From contig UQEY01000008.1 in NCBI GenBank assembly GCA_900540235.1, positions 1 through 56,871 of the forward strand: a stretch of DNA of 56,871 bases. Reading direction: 5' to 3'. Made by a program: the position numbers and the translations under genes. Numbering within the stretch: position 1 is the stretch's first letter; every line of letters starts with the position of its first letter. This document shows positions 24,033 to 32,775 of this stretch, piece by piece. Origin of the DNA: an uncultured Eubacteriales bacterium. Its GTDB lineage: Bacteria > Bacillota > Clostridia > Oscillospirales > Acutalibacteraceae. A model generated the notes under the pieces. That model was not told the DNA's origin. It worked only from the letters and a program-made list of their open reading frames with translations, and searched no databases.

Positions 24033-26243
24033 TTAACTGAGTTTTGAAATTACTGTTTCTCTTGTGATATTCTGCTTTCTTGCATTTTCATTATGAGGAA
24101 CGGCACGAAGAATTTTACCGTCGTAACGAGATACAAGATATTCGCACTTTTTGCCGTCAAATTCAAGAGATTCAAGCGAATACTTTTCCGCAAGAGGAAC
24201 TTGCTTTGCAAGATTTGACTTTTCTGTAAGCGCACCGGTTGGGCAAAGGCTTACGCAAAGACCGCAATTTGTACACTTTGTCTGGTCAAGCGGCAAAGCA
24301 AAAGCAGGAGTTACGCTTGTTTTGAAGCCACGACCGAGAAGACCGAGAACGCTTAGTTGCTCAACTTCACGGCAGGAACGAACACAAAGACCGCAAAGAA
24401 TACATTTAGCAGTATTTCTTTCGATAAATGAGTTATTGTCCTTAGTATATTTCTGTGGCATTTCACCCGCAAAACGCTCAGGGTGAATATCGTACCTCTG
24501 TGCAACGCTCAAAAGCTTACACTTAAAATATTCACGGCAACCGCATTCAAGGCATCTTGAAGCTTCTTTCTTAGCTTCTTCAACTGTTAAACCGAGTGAA
24601 ACTTCATCGAAAGTATGCTTCCTTTCCTCGGCAGGGAGAACCGAAGCGACAATCTGTGCCTCTTTATCTTTACCCGAAAAGTCGATTTTATCCTCGTCAC
24701 GCTTGCTGATATAGCGCTCGGTAAAATCGAGTGTTTCGCCGTTCAAGTAAGCGTCAACAACCTTAACGCACTTATCTGCTTCTCCGATAGCGGCTATAGC
24801 GATTGAAGCGCCCTTATTTGTTGCATCGCCGATAGCAAATACGCCGTCAAGATTTGTTGCAAAAGTATCTTCGTCGGCTGAAATTGTACCCCTTTGAGTG
24901 AGGTCAACAACGCCGTCAAAATCAGCGCTGTCAAGTTTTTGACCGATTGCCATAATAACGCTGTCAAGCGCAATATATTCGGTCTTGCCCTCGATTGCAA
25001 CCGGTTTTCTTCTGCCCGAAGCGTCAGGCTCGCCGAGTTCCATAAGTTGGAGAGTCATACCCGAAACCTTACCGTTTTCAGCGTGAATTTCAAGAGGGTT
25101 AGTGAGGAACTTGTAAGTTACGCCTTCTTCCTTAGACTCTTTAATTTCAATTTCTTCCGCAGGCATTTCCTTTTCGGTTCTGCGGTAAATTACATAAACT
25201 TCCTTAGCGCCGAGACGAACAGCAGTTCTGCAAGCATCCATAGCGGTGTTACCGCCGCCGCAAACAGCAACTCTTTCGCCGATTTCTACAGGGTTGCCCT
25301 GAATTACGCTTCTAAGAAAATCTATACCGCCCCAAACGCCCTTTGCATCTTCACCCTTAACACGCATAGGAGTTGACTTCCAAGCACCCGGAGCAAGGAT
25401 AACGGCATCGTTTACGCTTCTGAGGTTTTCAAGAGTAATATCTTTACCAAGCTTAACATTGTTACAAAGGCGAACACCTGTTTTTTCAATAAGCTTAATT
25501 TCAGAATCGAGAACTTCCTTTGGCAAACGATATTGAGGGATACCGTAGCGAAGCATACCGCCCATTTTATCCATCATATCAAATACGGTAACTTCGTGTC
25601 CAAGCTGAGCAAGGTAATAAGCAGAAGTTAAACCTGCAGGACCGCCGCCGACAATGGCAACTTTTTTGCCTGTTTTAGGCGCACACTCAGGAATGAAGCT
25701 GTCACCTTTAAGGTCAAGGTCGGCAGCAAAGCTCTTGAGCTGAACAATATTGATAGGTTCTTCAACCTTGCCTCTGCGGCAAGCCTTTTCACAAGGGTGA
25801 GGGCAAACACGGCCGATAGAAGCAGGAAGCGGAATTTTATTTTTAATAAGTTTTAACGCACTGTCAAATTCGCCGTTAGCGATAAGGCCTACATATCCCT
25901 GACAATCTGTATTTGCAGGGCAAGCAAGTTGGCAAGGAGCAACGCAGTCGCCGTCGTGAGCCGACATAAGAAGTTCCATAGCAATTTTTCTTGACTTAAC
26001 AACTCTTTCGCTTTCGGTATTGATTACCATACCGTCGCTAACCTTTGCCGAGCAAGAGCGAAGAAGTTTTGGTATACCCTGTGCCTCAACAACACAAAGA
26101 CCGCAAGCACCGTAAACTTCTACTGCTTCGTCATAGCAAAGAGTAGGAATATAGATACCGTTTGCCCTTGCGGCTTCAAGAATTGTACTGCCCAAAGGAG
26201 CAGTGATTTCTTTACCGTTTATAGTTAATTTTACATTTTCCAT
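24033..26243 (-). CDS. GltD-like NAD(P)/FAD oxidoreductase fused to ferredoxin domains (StnC/NfnB-like)
   Basis: 736 residues. An N-terminal [2Fe-2S] ferredoxin domain (Cys36, 47, 50, 64) is followed by a GltD/NfnB-type module with 4Fe-4S cysteines (100-114 and 147-155), FAD-binding GGGPAG (199-204), NAD(P)-binding GGGNTA (329-334) and a C-terminal part with CLECGC (564-569) and two 4Fe-4S ferredoxin motifs (614-624 and 657-667). The H-cluster domain of [FeFe]-hydrogenase is absent, so this is not HydA. With the NuoF- and NuoE-like genes upstream it matches the three-subunit Stn (Sporomusa-type Nfn) transhydrogenase layout, which bifurcates electrons among NADPH, NAD and ferredoxin. AAGGAGG precedes the start. 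Confidence 0.82.
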   Translation of the reverse strand: MENVKLTINGKEITAPLGSTILEAARANGIYIPTLCYDEAVEVYGACGLCVVEAQGIPKLLRSCSAKVSDGMVINTESERVVKSRKIAMELLMSAHDGDCVAPCQLACPANTDCQGYVGLIANGEFDSALKLIKNKIPLPASIGRVCPHPCEKACRRGKVEEPINIVQLKSFAADLDLKGDSFIPECAPKTGKKVAIVGGGPAGLTSAYYLAQLGHEVTVFDMMDKMGGMLRYGIPQYRLPKEVLDSEIKLIEKTGVRLCNNVKLGKDITLENLRSVNDAVILAPGAWKSTPMRVKGEDAKGVWGGIDFLRSVIQGNPVEIGERVAVCGGGNTAMDACRTAVRLGAKEVYVIYRRTEKEMPAEEIEIKESKEEGVTYKFLTNPLEIHAENGKVSGMTLQLMELGEPDASGRRKPVAIEGKTEYIALDSVIMAIGQKLDSADFDGVVDLTQRGTISADEDTFATNLDGVFAIGDATNKGASIAIAAIGEADKCVKVVDAYLNGETLDFTERYISKRDEDKIDFSGKDKEAQIVASVLPAEERKHTFDEVSLGLTVEEAKKEASRCLECGCREYFKCKLLSVAQRYDIHPERFAGEMPQKYTKDNNSFIERNTAKCILCGLCVRSCREVEQLSVLGLLGRGFKTSVTPAFALPLDQTKCTNCGLCVSLCPTGALTEKSNLAKQVPLAEKYSLESLEFDGKKCEYLVSRYDGKILRAVPHNENARKQNITRETVISKLS

Positions 26244-26258
26244 TTTATCTGCCCCTCC

Positions 26259-28004
26259 TTACTTTCTTACTACTGCACCGAAATGGCAGGTAGCAATACA
26301 CTTTCCGCACTTGATGCATTTGTTTACATCAATAGTGTGAGCGCTCTTAACTTCGCCTGAAATAGCATTTACAGGGCAATTTCTTGCGCAAAGAGTACAA
26401 CCCTTACACTTATCCTCGTCGATAGAATATTCAATAAGAGCAGAACATTCACCCGACGGACATTTCTTTTCATTAATATGAGCTTCGTATTCGTCACGGA
26501 AATATTTAATAGTAGTCAATACAGGGTTTGGCGCAGTTTGACCGAGACCGCAAAGCGCACCGTCCTTAATACCGTAGCAAAGTTCTTCAAGAAGTTCGAT
26601 ATCACCCGGCTGTCCGTTGCCCTCGGTAATTCTTGTAAGAATTTCAAGCATACGCTTAGTACCGATACGGCAATGAATACACTTACCGCAGCTTTCCTTA
26701 GCGGTGAAATCGAGGAAAAACTTAGCCATACCTACCATACAAGTACCCTCATCCATAACAACCATGCCGCCTGAACCCATAATTGCACCTGTTGCGCCGA
26801 GCGCCTTGTAGTCAATAACGGTGTCAATAAGGCTTGCAGGGATACATCCGCCGGACGGACCGCCCATTTGAACTGCCTTGAACGCTTTGTCGCCTTTCAT
26901 TCCGCCGCCGATATCAAAAATAACATCACGCAAAGTTTTACCCATAGGAATTTCAACAAGACCGCTGCGCTTAACCTTACCGGTAACGGCAAATACCTTT
27001 GTACCCTTTGAGCCCTCTGTGCCCATTGCGGCAAAAGCTTCACCGCCGTTATTTATTATCCAGCTTACATTTGCAAAAGTTTCAACATTGTTGATATTTG
27101 ACGGCTTTCTCCAATAACCGCTTTGAGCAGGGAAAGGAGGTTTAAGCCTTGGCATACCTCTGTGACCCTCGAGTGATTCGATAAGCGCTGTTTCCTCACC
27201 GCAAACAAATGCGCCGGCACCTGCTTTAATAGTCATTTTGCAGCAAAAATCTGTACCGAGAATATTGTCGCCGAGATAACCTGCTTCGGTAGCCTGCTTA
27301 ATAGCTCTTTCAAGCCTCTTAATAGCAAGAGGATATTCCGCTCTTACATAAACTACTGCATTTTTTGCACCGATAGCATACGCACCGATAAGCATACCCT
27401 CAATAAGAGTATGAGGGTCAGATTCTATAACGGCTCTGTCCATAAATGCGCCCGGGTCGCCCTCGTCGGCATTACAGATAAGGTATTTTTCCTCACCCTC
27501 GCTCTGCCTTGCGGCATTCCACTTGAACCAAGTCGGGAAACCTGCGCCGCCACGACCTGCAAGACCCGAAGTTTTGATAACCTCAATAACATCTTCAGGG
27601 CTCATAGTGGTAAGCACTTTTTTAACAGCGGTGTAGCCGTCAGCCTCAACAAAATCTGAAAGTTCGTCAGGGTTGATAATACCGCATCTTCTAAGCGCAA
27701 TACGGGTTTGCTTATTTAAAAATTCTTTATCTTCATCGGAAACAAGGAGAGAAGAAATTACACTTTCATCGCCTGTTTTTGCATATTCGGCAATTTTCTC
27801 AGCGTCGGCTTCGGTTACACGAACAAGCCTTTTAACTTCTTTTCCGTCTTCGTAAATATCAACGATAGGCTCAAGGTAACACATACCTATGCAGCCTGCA
27901 ATAGTAAGCTTAGCGCCGTTTAAATCTTGCTTTAAAAGCGCCTGCCTAACTTTTTCTGCACCTGCGGCAATACCGCAAGAACCTTCACCTACAACAATTT
28001 TCAT
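26259..28004 (-). CDS. NuoF/HydB-like NADH-binding flavoprotein (StnB-like)
   Basis: 581 residues: a short N-terminal thioredoxin-like 2Fe-2S domain (Cys10, Cys38, Cys42), the NuoF core with GRGGAGFPTWFKW (FMN), CNADEGDPGAFMDR (NADH), an ESCGKCIHCRIG 4Fe-4S site, and a C-terminal double ferredoxin domain (CKGCTLCARNCP and CIKCGKCIATC). This is the composition of the NADH-oxidising, FMN-containing subunit of bifurcating hydrogenase and transhydrogenase complexes. Its start overlaps the stop of the NuoE-like gene (TAATG). Confidence 0.9.
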   Translation of the reverse strand: MKIVVGEGSCGIAAGAEKVRQALLKQDLNGAKLTIAGCIGMCYLEPIVDIYEDGKEVKRLVRVTEADAEKIAEYAKTGDESVISSLLVSDEDKEFLNKQTRIALRRCGIINPDELSDFVEADGYTAVKKVLTTMSPEDVIEVIKTSGLAGRGGAGFPTWFKWNAARQSEGEEKYLICNADEGDPGAFMDRAVIESDPHTLIEGMLIGAYAIGAKNAVVYVRAEYPLAIKRLERAIKQATEAGYLGDNILGTDFCCKMTIKAGAGAFVCGEETALIESLEGHRGMPRLKPPFPAQSGYWRKPSNINNVETFANVSWIINNGGEAFAAMGTEGSKGTKVFAVTGKVKRSGLVEIPMGKTLRDVIFDIGGGMKGDKAFKAVQMGGPSGGCIPASLIDTVIDYKALGATGAIMGSGGMVVMDEGTCMVGMAKFFLDFTAKESCGKCIHCRIGTKRMLEILTRITEGNGQPGDIELLEELCYGIKDGALCGLGQTAPNPVLTTIKYFRDEYEAHINEKKCPSGECSALIEYSIDEDKCKGCTLCARNCPVNAISGEVKSAHTIDVNKCIKCGKCIATCHFGAVVRK

Positions 28005-28477
28005 TACTCTGCCTCCCTTAACTCTTTAAGAATTTTTTTCGTTTTCTCAGGAGTGAGTGAGCCGTATGTGTTCTCATTAATCATCATAACCGGTGAAAGA
28101 GAGCAACATCCGAGGCAGGCAACACATTTAAGCGAAAACAAACCGTCATCGGTAGTTTCACCGTCTTCTATACCAAGTTCATCCTTGATTGTTTGCAAAA
28201 TAAGTTCACTTGAATTTACATGGCAGGCAGTACCCTGGCAAAGCATAATAAGATACTTGCCGACAGGGGTAAGACGAAACTGGGTATAGAAAGTAGCAAC
28301 ACCCATAATTTCACTTTCCGCAATTCCTGTGCGCTCGCTTATGTAAATGATTGCATCCTTCGGCAAATAGCCATAGATATCTTGAGTTTTTTGTAATATG
28401 GTAATCAGAGAACCTTTAACCTGAGCAAGTTCGTCAAGAACTCCCTCAATCTGCCCAAGGTCAATTTTCTGTTCCAC
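28004..28477 (-). CDS. NuoE/HydC-like [2Fe-2S] subunit (StnA-like)
   Basis: 157 residues of the 24-kDa subunit family: the helical N-terminal part (IYGYLPKDAI, GVATFYTQF) and a thioredoxin-like fold with the [2Fe-2S] ligands Cys80, Cys85, Cys121 and Cys125 (CQGTACH and CLGCC). It relays electrons within the complex. First gene of the operon, starting with GTG after GGAGG. Confidence 0.92.
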   Translation of the reverse strand: MEQKIDLGQIEGVLDELAQVKGSLITILQKTQDIYGYLPKDAIIYISERTGIAESEIMGVATFYTQFRLTPVGKYLIMLCQGTACHVNSSELILQTIKDELGIEDGETTDDGLFSLKCVACLGCCSLSPVMMINENTYGSLTPEKTKKILKELREAE

Positions 28478-28531
28478 AAAAACACCTCCAAAAGTTATTT
28501 TATCACTGAGTTTATAAATTAAACACTAATT

Positions 28532-28560
28532 ATAATACAGTATAAAAGCCTGAGTTTCAA
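28532..28560 (-). promoter_or_regulatory. promoter of the Stn-like/hypB operon
   Basis: Minus strand TTGAAA (28560-28555), 17-bp spacer, TATTAT (28537-28532). The rest of 28561-28690 is AT-rich without a visible feature. Confidence 0.6.
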
Positions 28561-28692
28561 GATTATATTTTAAAATATATAATTATTTAATATATGGTTA
28601 AAATATGCTAACAAATATTTTCGGTTAAACTAATCTAAAACAAAAAGTCTGCCGTATTAATTAATAAAAGCTATACAAATTCTTTAGGTTCA

Positions 28693-28721
28693 TTGACCAT
28701 GTTGAAAATTTATGATATAGT
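28693..28721 (+). promoter_or_regulatory. promoter of the MazG-like gene
   Basis: TTGACC (28693-28698), 17-bp spacer, TATAGT (28716-28721). Confidence 0.6.
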
Positions 28722-28779
28722 TTATTTAATCTAAAAGGCGAAATACGAAATATTTTTGATAATGGAGGCTATTTAATTT

Positions 28780-29100
28780 ATGTACGAAAAAATGAATAAA
28801 CTTGTAAGAGATAATATACCCAATATAATAGAGCAACAAGGGGATAACCCGGATTTTGTAATTCTTGATTCTTTTGATTATTATAATGAATTAAAGAAAA
28901 AACTTACGGAAGAAGTAACCGAATTTACTAATTCAGATGATGTCATAGAATTATGTGATCTTGTCGAGGTAATAAGTGCTATTTTAGACTACAAGAACAT
29001 TAACAATAAGGAATTTGAAGAAATGCGTTTGAAAAAGAACAAAACCAATGGCAAATTCAAAAATAAAATATTCCTTAACGGTGTCCATCGAATGTCGTAA
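28780..29100 (+). CDS. MazG/PRA-PH-like nucleotide pyrophosphohydrolase
   Basis: 106 residues with KLVRDNIPNIIEQQG at the N-terminus, then KKLTEEVTEF and IELCDLVEVISAIL, which match the EExxE..ExxD metal-binding pattern of all-alpha NTP pyrophosphohydrolases of the phosphoribosyl-ATP pyrophosphatase-like group. Such proteins hydrolyse non-canonical or excess nucleotides and are common beside mobile elements and in phages. It lies just outside the first attachment-site repeat, so it may be cargo of an earlier insertion. Possible alternative start at 28792. Confidence 0.8.
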   Translation: MYEKMNKLVRDNIPNIIEQQGDNPDFVILDSFDYYNELKKKLTEEVTEFTNSDDVIELCDLVEVISAILDYKNINNKEFEEMRLKKNKTNGKFKNKIFLNGVHRMS

Positions 29101-29137
29101 CTATACAAAACTTTAATAGTGCCAATTAATATGTGTT

Positions 29138-29216
29138 GCCGCAAGTTCAAGTCTTGTTTGGTTATATAAAAAACAAAAGACACCCTCACGGATGTCTTTT
29201 ATTTTTGGTCGAGGTG
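29138..29216. repeat. 79-bp attachment-site repeat, copy A
   Basis: Near-identical (two differences) to 29430-29508. The left 20 bp are the reverse complement of the tRNA-Pro T-arm (35948-35967); a hairpin AAAAGACACC / GGATGTCTTTT follows; the right end GGTCGAGGTG matches the tRNA acceptor. It probably marks an earlier insertion. Confidence 0.8.
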
Positions 29217-29345
29217 CACAGAACTGAACTAGCCTTCTACGAAACAGTTCACTGAACTGTTTCTCCCAAATTCGTTACTCCTTAGGTCGCCGAATTTGCA
29301 ATCCGGGTTCCCCGGCAAGTTGCAAAACTTGTTGGGGAAAAGGAA
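29217..29345. other. cluster of three palindromes between attachment repeats
   Basis: GAAACAGTTCA-C-TGAACTGTTTC (29246-29268), CAAATTCG/CGAATTTG (about 29269-29301) and TTCCCCGGCAAGT/ACTTGTTGGGGAA (about 29311-29342). No reading frame is convincing. The dense secondary structure suggests a recombination or transfer-origin relic of a mobile element. Confidence 0.45.
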
Positions 29346-29404
29346 AAAGGAATGAAGTGTTTACTATAAATTTTCAAAGAATAATCACTTATAAGAAAAT
29401 TTAT

Positions 29405-30955
29405 TCAAACACGAATTTTCTTTTGACGAGCCGCAAGTTCAAGTCTTGTTTGATTATATAAAAAATAAAAGACACCCTCACGGATGTCTTTTATTTTTGG
29501 TCGAGGTGAGTCGGGTAAATCCGAACAATTATTCAATTCATCAAAGGTAATGGTTTTTGTTGACTTTTTATAGTTAAAGAAAAATTTGATTTTATCATCA
29601 TAGATAATTATTGAATTTACAAACAAATCAACAAGCTTTTGTCTTTGCTCACTTTTTGAAATATCTAATTTTTTCAATTGGTCAAACCAAAATTTGAATT
29701 GCTTTTTAGTAAGCATTGGATTTTCTATTGACTCTTTTGAAATGGACATTTCAATATCATTTTTGCGTTGCTCTAAATCAAGCAATCTTTCTCTTGTCGA
29801 TTTTGTGCTGATACCTTGCTCAATCGCATCTACAATATTTTTTATACCTTTTTCTGTTTGAGCGAGCTGTTTTCTTAAAAGAGGTAACTGTTCATTTTCT
29901 TTGTGTTGAGCATCGTATGCTAAATCAATAAGAGTGTTGATTAAATCTTCATCATTCAGAAATTCCTGTATATATTTAATTGTCATATTCTCAATCAAAT
30001 CTTTTCTGATTGATTTCATATCGCAGCCTTGATGCTTTTTGTGATTAACACATTTATAGTAACGATATTTTTTACCTTGAGCATTTGTCCCGCTTTCACC
30101 AACCATAAAGGATTTGCATTTACCGCAAAATAATTTAGTAGTTAAGATATAGTCATCATCAGCCTTATGGCTTGATGGTGCTTTTTTCGTTTTAGCAAGT
30201 CGGTCCTGAACTTTTTCAAAAAGTGATGTAGAGATAATAGCAGGTATTCCGTCTTTGATGGTAATATCCTGAAAAGTATATTCACCAAGATATTTTCTGT
30301 TAGTTAACATTCGAGAAATAACATCAATAGAAATCTTACCACCTCTGCTGTTTTTTACACCTTTCATATTCAGCTCATCACGGAGCTGTTTCATTGTCAT
30401 GCCGTCTGCATAATGCTCAAAACACTCAACAACAAATGGTGCAACACTCGGATCAATTTGAAAATGCTTGCTTTCATCTATATAATAACCAAGTGGGACA
30501 CTTCCACCATTATACTTACATTTCAAAGCATTTTCTTTCATTCCACGACTTACTTTTTCGGCAAGCTCCGCAGAGTAATATTCAGCCATACCTTCAAGCA
30601 CAGATTCAAGAATGATACCTTCTGCACCACTGCTTATTGCTTCAGTTGCAGATACAACTTTAACACCGTTCTTTTTGAGTATGTTTTTATAATGAGCAGA
30701 ATCATAACGATTACGGGCAAAACGGTCTAATTTCCAGACAAGAATAACGTCAAATTCACCTTTTGCACTATCCTTAATCATTTTCTGAAACGAAGGACGA
30801 TTATCAGTTTTAGCAGAAAAAGCACGGTCGATATATTCACCGACTATTTGAATATCGTTATGCTGTGCAAAAGCAGTACATTCTCTCAACTGACCGTCAA
30901 TAGACTCTTCTCGCTGATTTTCACTCGAATATCTTGCATAAATTACACCGTTCAT
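29405..30955 (-). CDS. large serine recombinase
   Basis: 516 residues. The catalytic resolvase domain begins YARYSSENQ (nucleophile Ser10) with SIDGQLREC, VWKLDRFARNRYD and SAELAEKVSRG; then come the recombinase domain (about 150-250), a zinc-ribbon (LFCGKCKSFM ... YYKCVNHKKHQGC, about 272-312) and a coiled-coil region (about 340-400). Such enzymes integrate and excise elements without host factors. The last approximately 35 residues (from PRPKIKDIRE) are encoded by the attachment repeat and read tRNA-derived sequence antisense; the tail may therefore differ between integrated and excised forms. GAGGTGAT precedes the ATG. Confidence 0.93.
   Translation of the reverse strand: MNGVIYARYSSENQREESIDGQLRECTAFAQHNDIQIVGEYIDRAFSAKTDNRPSFQKMIKDSAKGEFDVILVWKLDRFARNRYDSAHYKNILKKNGVKVVSATEAISSGAEGIILESVLEGMAEYYSAELAEKVSRGMKENALKCKYNGGSVPLGYYIDESKHFQIDPSVAPFVVECFEHYADGMTMKQLRDELNMKGVKNSRGGKISIDVISRMLTNRKYLGEYTFQDITIKDGIPAIISTSLFEKVQDRLAKTKKAPSSHKADDDYILTTKLFCGKCKSFMVGESGTNAQGKKYRYYKCVNHKKHQGCDMKSIRKDLIENMTIKYIQEFLNDEDLINTLIDLAYDAQHKENEQLPLLRKQLAQTEKGIKNIVDAIEQGISTKSTRERLLDLEQRKNDIEMSISKESIENPMLTKKQFKFWFDQLKKLDISKSEQRQKLVDLFVNSIIIYDDKIKFFFNYKKSTKTITFDELNNCSDLPDSPRPKIKDIREGVFYFLYNQTRLELAARQKKIRV
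29430..29508. repeat. 79-bp attachment-site repeat, copy B (attL-like)
   Basis: Second copy of the 79-bp repeat. On the minus strand it reads tRNA acceptor end CACCTCGACCA, then what looks like the native tRNA terminator (AAAAGACATCC / GGGTGTCTTTT). The serine recombinase frame runs through the whole repeat, so its C-terminal tail is encoded here. It bounds the element ending at tRNA-Pro. Confidence 0.75.
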
Positions 30956-31044
30956 ATCATCACCTCACCCGCATTGTAACGCTCATTAAAACTTTTTGCA
31001 ACTAATATTCATTAAAAAATATTATATGAATTTTATTACAATTT

Positions 31045-31635
31045 CTATAAAGACTTCACCGATAAATTATCTATTTCATTTTCCATACATTCTTTATCAC
31101 GCATTATTTTCCATTTATCAATCCAATATTGTTTTGTTTTATATAATTTGTTTCCTTTAATTGATAAAATCAATTCTATAATAACTAATAATATCGGGCT
31201 GATTACAGCTATCCAAAAATCAAAATTTATTTTATAAGTCATATTTAAAAATCTTACTACAAACAATATGTAACAAGAAATTGATAGTATCAAACAATCA
31301 TAGTTAATATTACTTCTCAAAGCCTTTGTAATATTATTATTAATTGAGATGTTTAATTTATGGTTTCTTGTTTCCCAATTATAGTTCTTGTTTTTATGTT
31401 CAATAAATACAGCAATATATGCAGAGATTTTGACCATTGCCGATCTGTAATAAATTACTCTTAATGATACTGGTATTATAACACAAAAAGGTAAAAGGAA
31501 AAGATAAGCATTGTTTTGGGAAAATGCAAAAGCTAAAATAGCAACGGTGGTTGTAATTGCAAACATAATCAATTTATTATGCAATTCAATTTTTTGCAAT
31601 ACCTCTGCTCTTAAAGTATTATATTCTTCATTCAT
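31045..31635 (-). CDS. four-helix membrane protein (SLATT-like effector?)
   Basis: 196 residues: an N-terminal EEYNTLRAEVLQKIELHNKL helix leading into two adjacent membrane helices (about 22-40 and 43-63), a basic cytoplasmic stretch (about 65-108), two more membrane helices (about 112-132, 140-160) and a charged tail. This resembles SLATT-type two-plus-two-helix proteins proposed as membrane-disrupting effectors in defence systems, but I cannot assign it firmly. It lies in the tRNA-Pro element between the recombinase and relaxase remnants, with TTGGAGGC upstream. Confidence 0.65.
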   Translation of the reverse strand: MNEEYNTLRAEVLQKIELHNKLIMFAITTTVAILAFAFSQNNAYLFLLPFCVIIPVSLRVIYYRSAMVKISAYIAVFIEHKNKNYNWETRNHKLNISINNNITKALRSNINYDCLILSISCYILFVVRFLNMTYKINFDFWIAVISPILLVIIELILSIKGNKLYKTKQYWIDKWKIMRDKECMENEIDNLSVKSL

Positions 31636-31766
31636 AAAATGCCTCCAAATAAGTATATTTTAATATGATATAATTCCGGATATTGTAATTATCAAAACAA
31701 TTTTAATATTATTTTTACTTGTCCGAATTTTGTATTTAACTTAGCTATAACAATTATTATTGAAAC

Positions 31767-31805
31767 ATCTCATATCACTAAAAACAAGTGCTATGAGATT
31801 TTTTT
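31767..31805. terminator. hairpin terminator
   Basis: CATCTCATA-t-CACT / AGTG-c-TATGAGAT followed by seven T on the plus strand. No plus-strand gene precedes it, so it either closes the minus gene at 31804 or is a relic of deleted DNA. Confidence 0.6.
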
Positions 31806-32139
31806 ATATACAGCTATGCTTATTTTTTTTGATTCCTAATATGCATAAAAATACACCTATGATTCCTAAAGGCAAATAAAAGCAACATAAATTCGTGTAT
31901 GTTATTTGATTTATTACATATAGCGGGAAAATAGTATAACGACCACCTAAAATTAAACTACTTATTATATAAAGCAAATCAATCATAATTACAATTGTCA
32001 ATGATTTAGTATAAAAGAGAAGAAAATAAGAAAGACCAAATAGAAAAATTGAAATAAGGAAAATTGAAATAAAAATCGGTAGTGCTGTATTAATCACACA
32101 GCAGGTAATCACTGCAATGATTGACATATTAAAAAACAA
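31804..32139 (-). CDS. small hydrophobic membrane protein
   Basis: 111 residues, almost entirely hydrophobic, with three or four predicted membrane helices (about 5-35, 38-65, 70-105) and a basic C-terminus (GIKKNKHSC). No family recognised. The first 23 bp overlap the start of a plus-strand gene, so one of the two starts may be wrong; ATG 32127 is an alternative. No clear ribosome binding site is seen, so the gene is uncertain. Confidence 0.4.
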   Translation of the reverse strand: MFFNMSIIAVITCCVINTALPIFISIFLISIFLFGLSYFLLFYTKSLTIVIMIDLLYIISSLILGGRYTIFPLYVINQITYTNLCCFYLPLGIIGVFLCILGIKKNKHSCI

Positions 32140-32521
32140 GCTGCAGAATGCACCGAGTATAACGATAATAGATCAGGAACTGTGGCAGACACTGATAGAC
32201 TTGAACAAAGACCAAACGACATTGCTGGAGGATACAGCAGATATACAGACAGTGAAAACCTGTACAGAGAATTCAAAGAAAGCAGTGAAAACGGAACTGA
32301 TAAATCAAACGGATTCTCTGAAAGCGAAGATAGAGGATTTAGAGAAACAGGTTGGGAATCTGAACGAGAGTATCTCTTCAGTGGAGAAGCGATTGAAGAA
32401 GACGGACAATATATCGGAAGAACTGAAACAGAAATGGTTACCACTACTGATTGGAGTACCGACAGCAGTACAAATCCTATCCTGGACAGTTTATATACTC
32501 TGGCAAGTGCTGCAAAAATAA
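32117..32521 (+). CDS. coiled-coil protein with C-terminal membrane anchor, mobilization-module type
   Basis: 134 residues: an acidic N-terminus, a long coiled coil (about 68-112, SLKAKIEDLEKQVGNLNESI) and a terminal membrane helix (about 110-132). It overlaps, in another frame of the same strand, the relaxase-tail frame 32182-32649 for about 340 nt; both frames use ordinary codons, so the genes look overprinted. Small coiled-coil tail-anchored proteins near relaxase 3' ends are found in Firmicutes mobilizable elements, but the function is not known. The start has only a weak AGGT-type site. Confidence 0.5.
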   Translation: MIDILKNKLQNAPSITIIDQELWQTLIDLNKDQTTLLEDTADIQTVKTCTENSKKAVKTELINQTDSLKAKIEDLEKQVGNLNESISSVEKRLKKTDNISEELKQKWLPLLIGVPTAVQILSWTVYILWQVLQK

Positions 32522-32649
32522 TACAAAAACCAACAACAAAAACGCCAAGACAAGCAAAAAACAAAAAGAAAGGTCTTGGGCAAAGAGAAGATGACCACAG
32601 CGGAGATTATCAGAATAACAATGAACTCTACTACGGACCATCTATGTAA
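32182..32649 (+). pseudogene. C-terminal remnant of a relaxase/mobilization protein
   Basis: 155 codons of polar, acidic then basic sequence (GWESEREYLFSGEA, then PTTKTPRQAKNKKKG) resembling the disordered tail of large Firmicutes relaxases. The nuclease part with its His triad is missing and the DNA upstream is unrelated, so the gene is a 3' fragment. A GTG start with AGGA could still allow translation. It overlaps the 134-residue frame out of phase. Confidence 0.45.
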
Positions 32650-32775
32650 CAAAACAAAAGTCCTGTTGAGTAATCGGCAGGCAGAAAGGATAATATATGA
32701 TAATTAAAAATATGAATAGGATAAATAAATTAGGATAGGAGTAATATAGAAAACTAATAAAAGAACTGTTGCCGT

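Noticed and set aside
24033..28477. [FeFe]-hydrogenase HydABC
   Set aside because: The large subunit has a GltD-like FAD/NAD(P) module and no H-cluster cysteine motifs, so it is not HydA.
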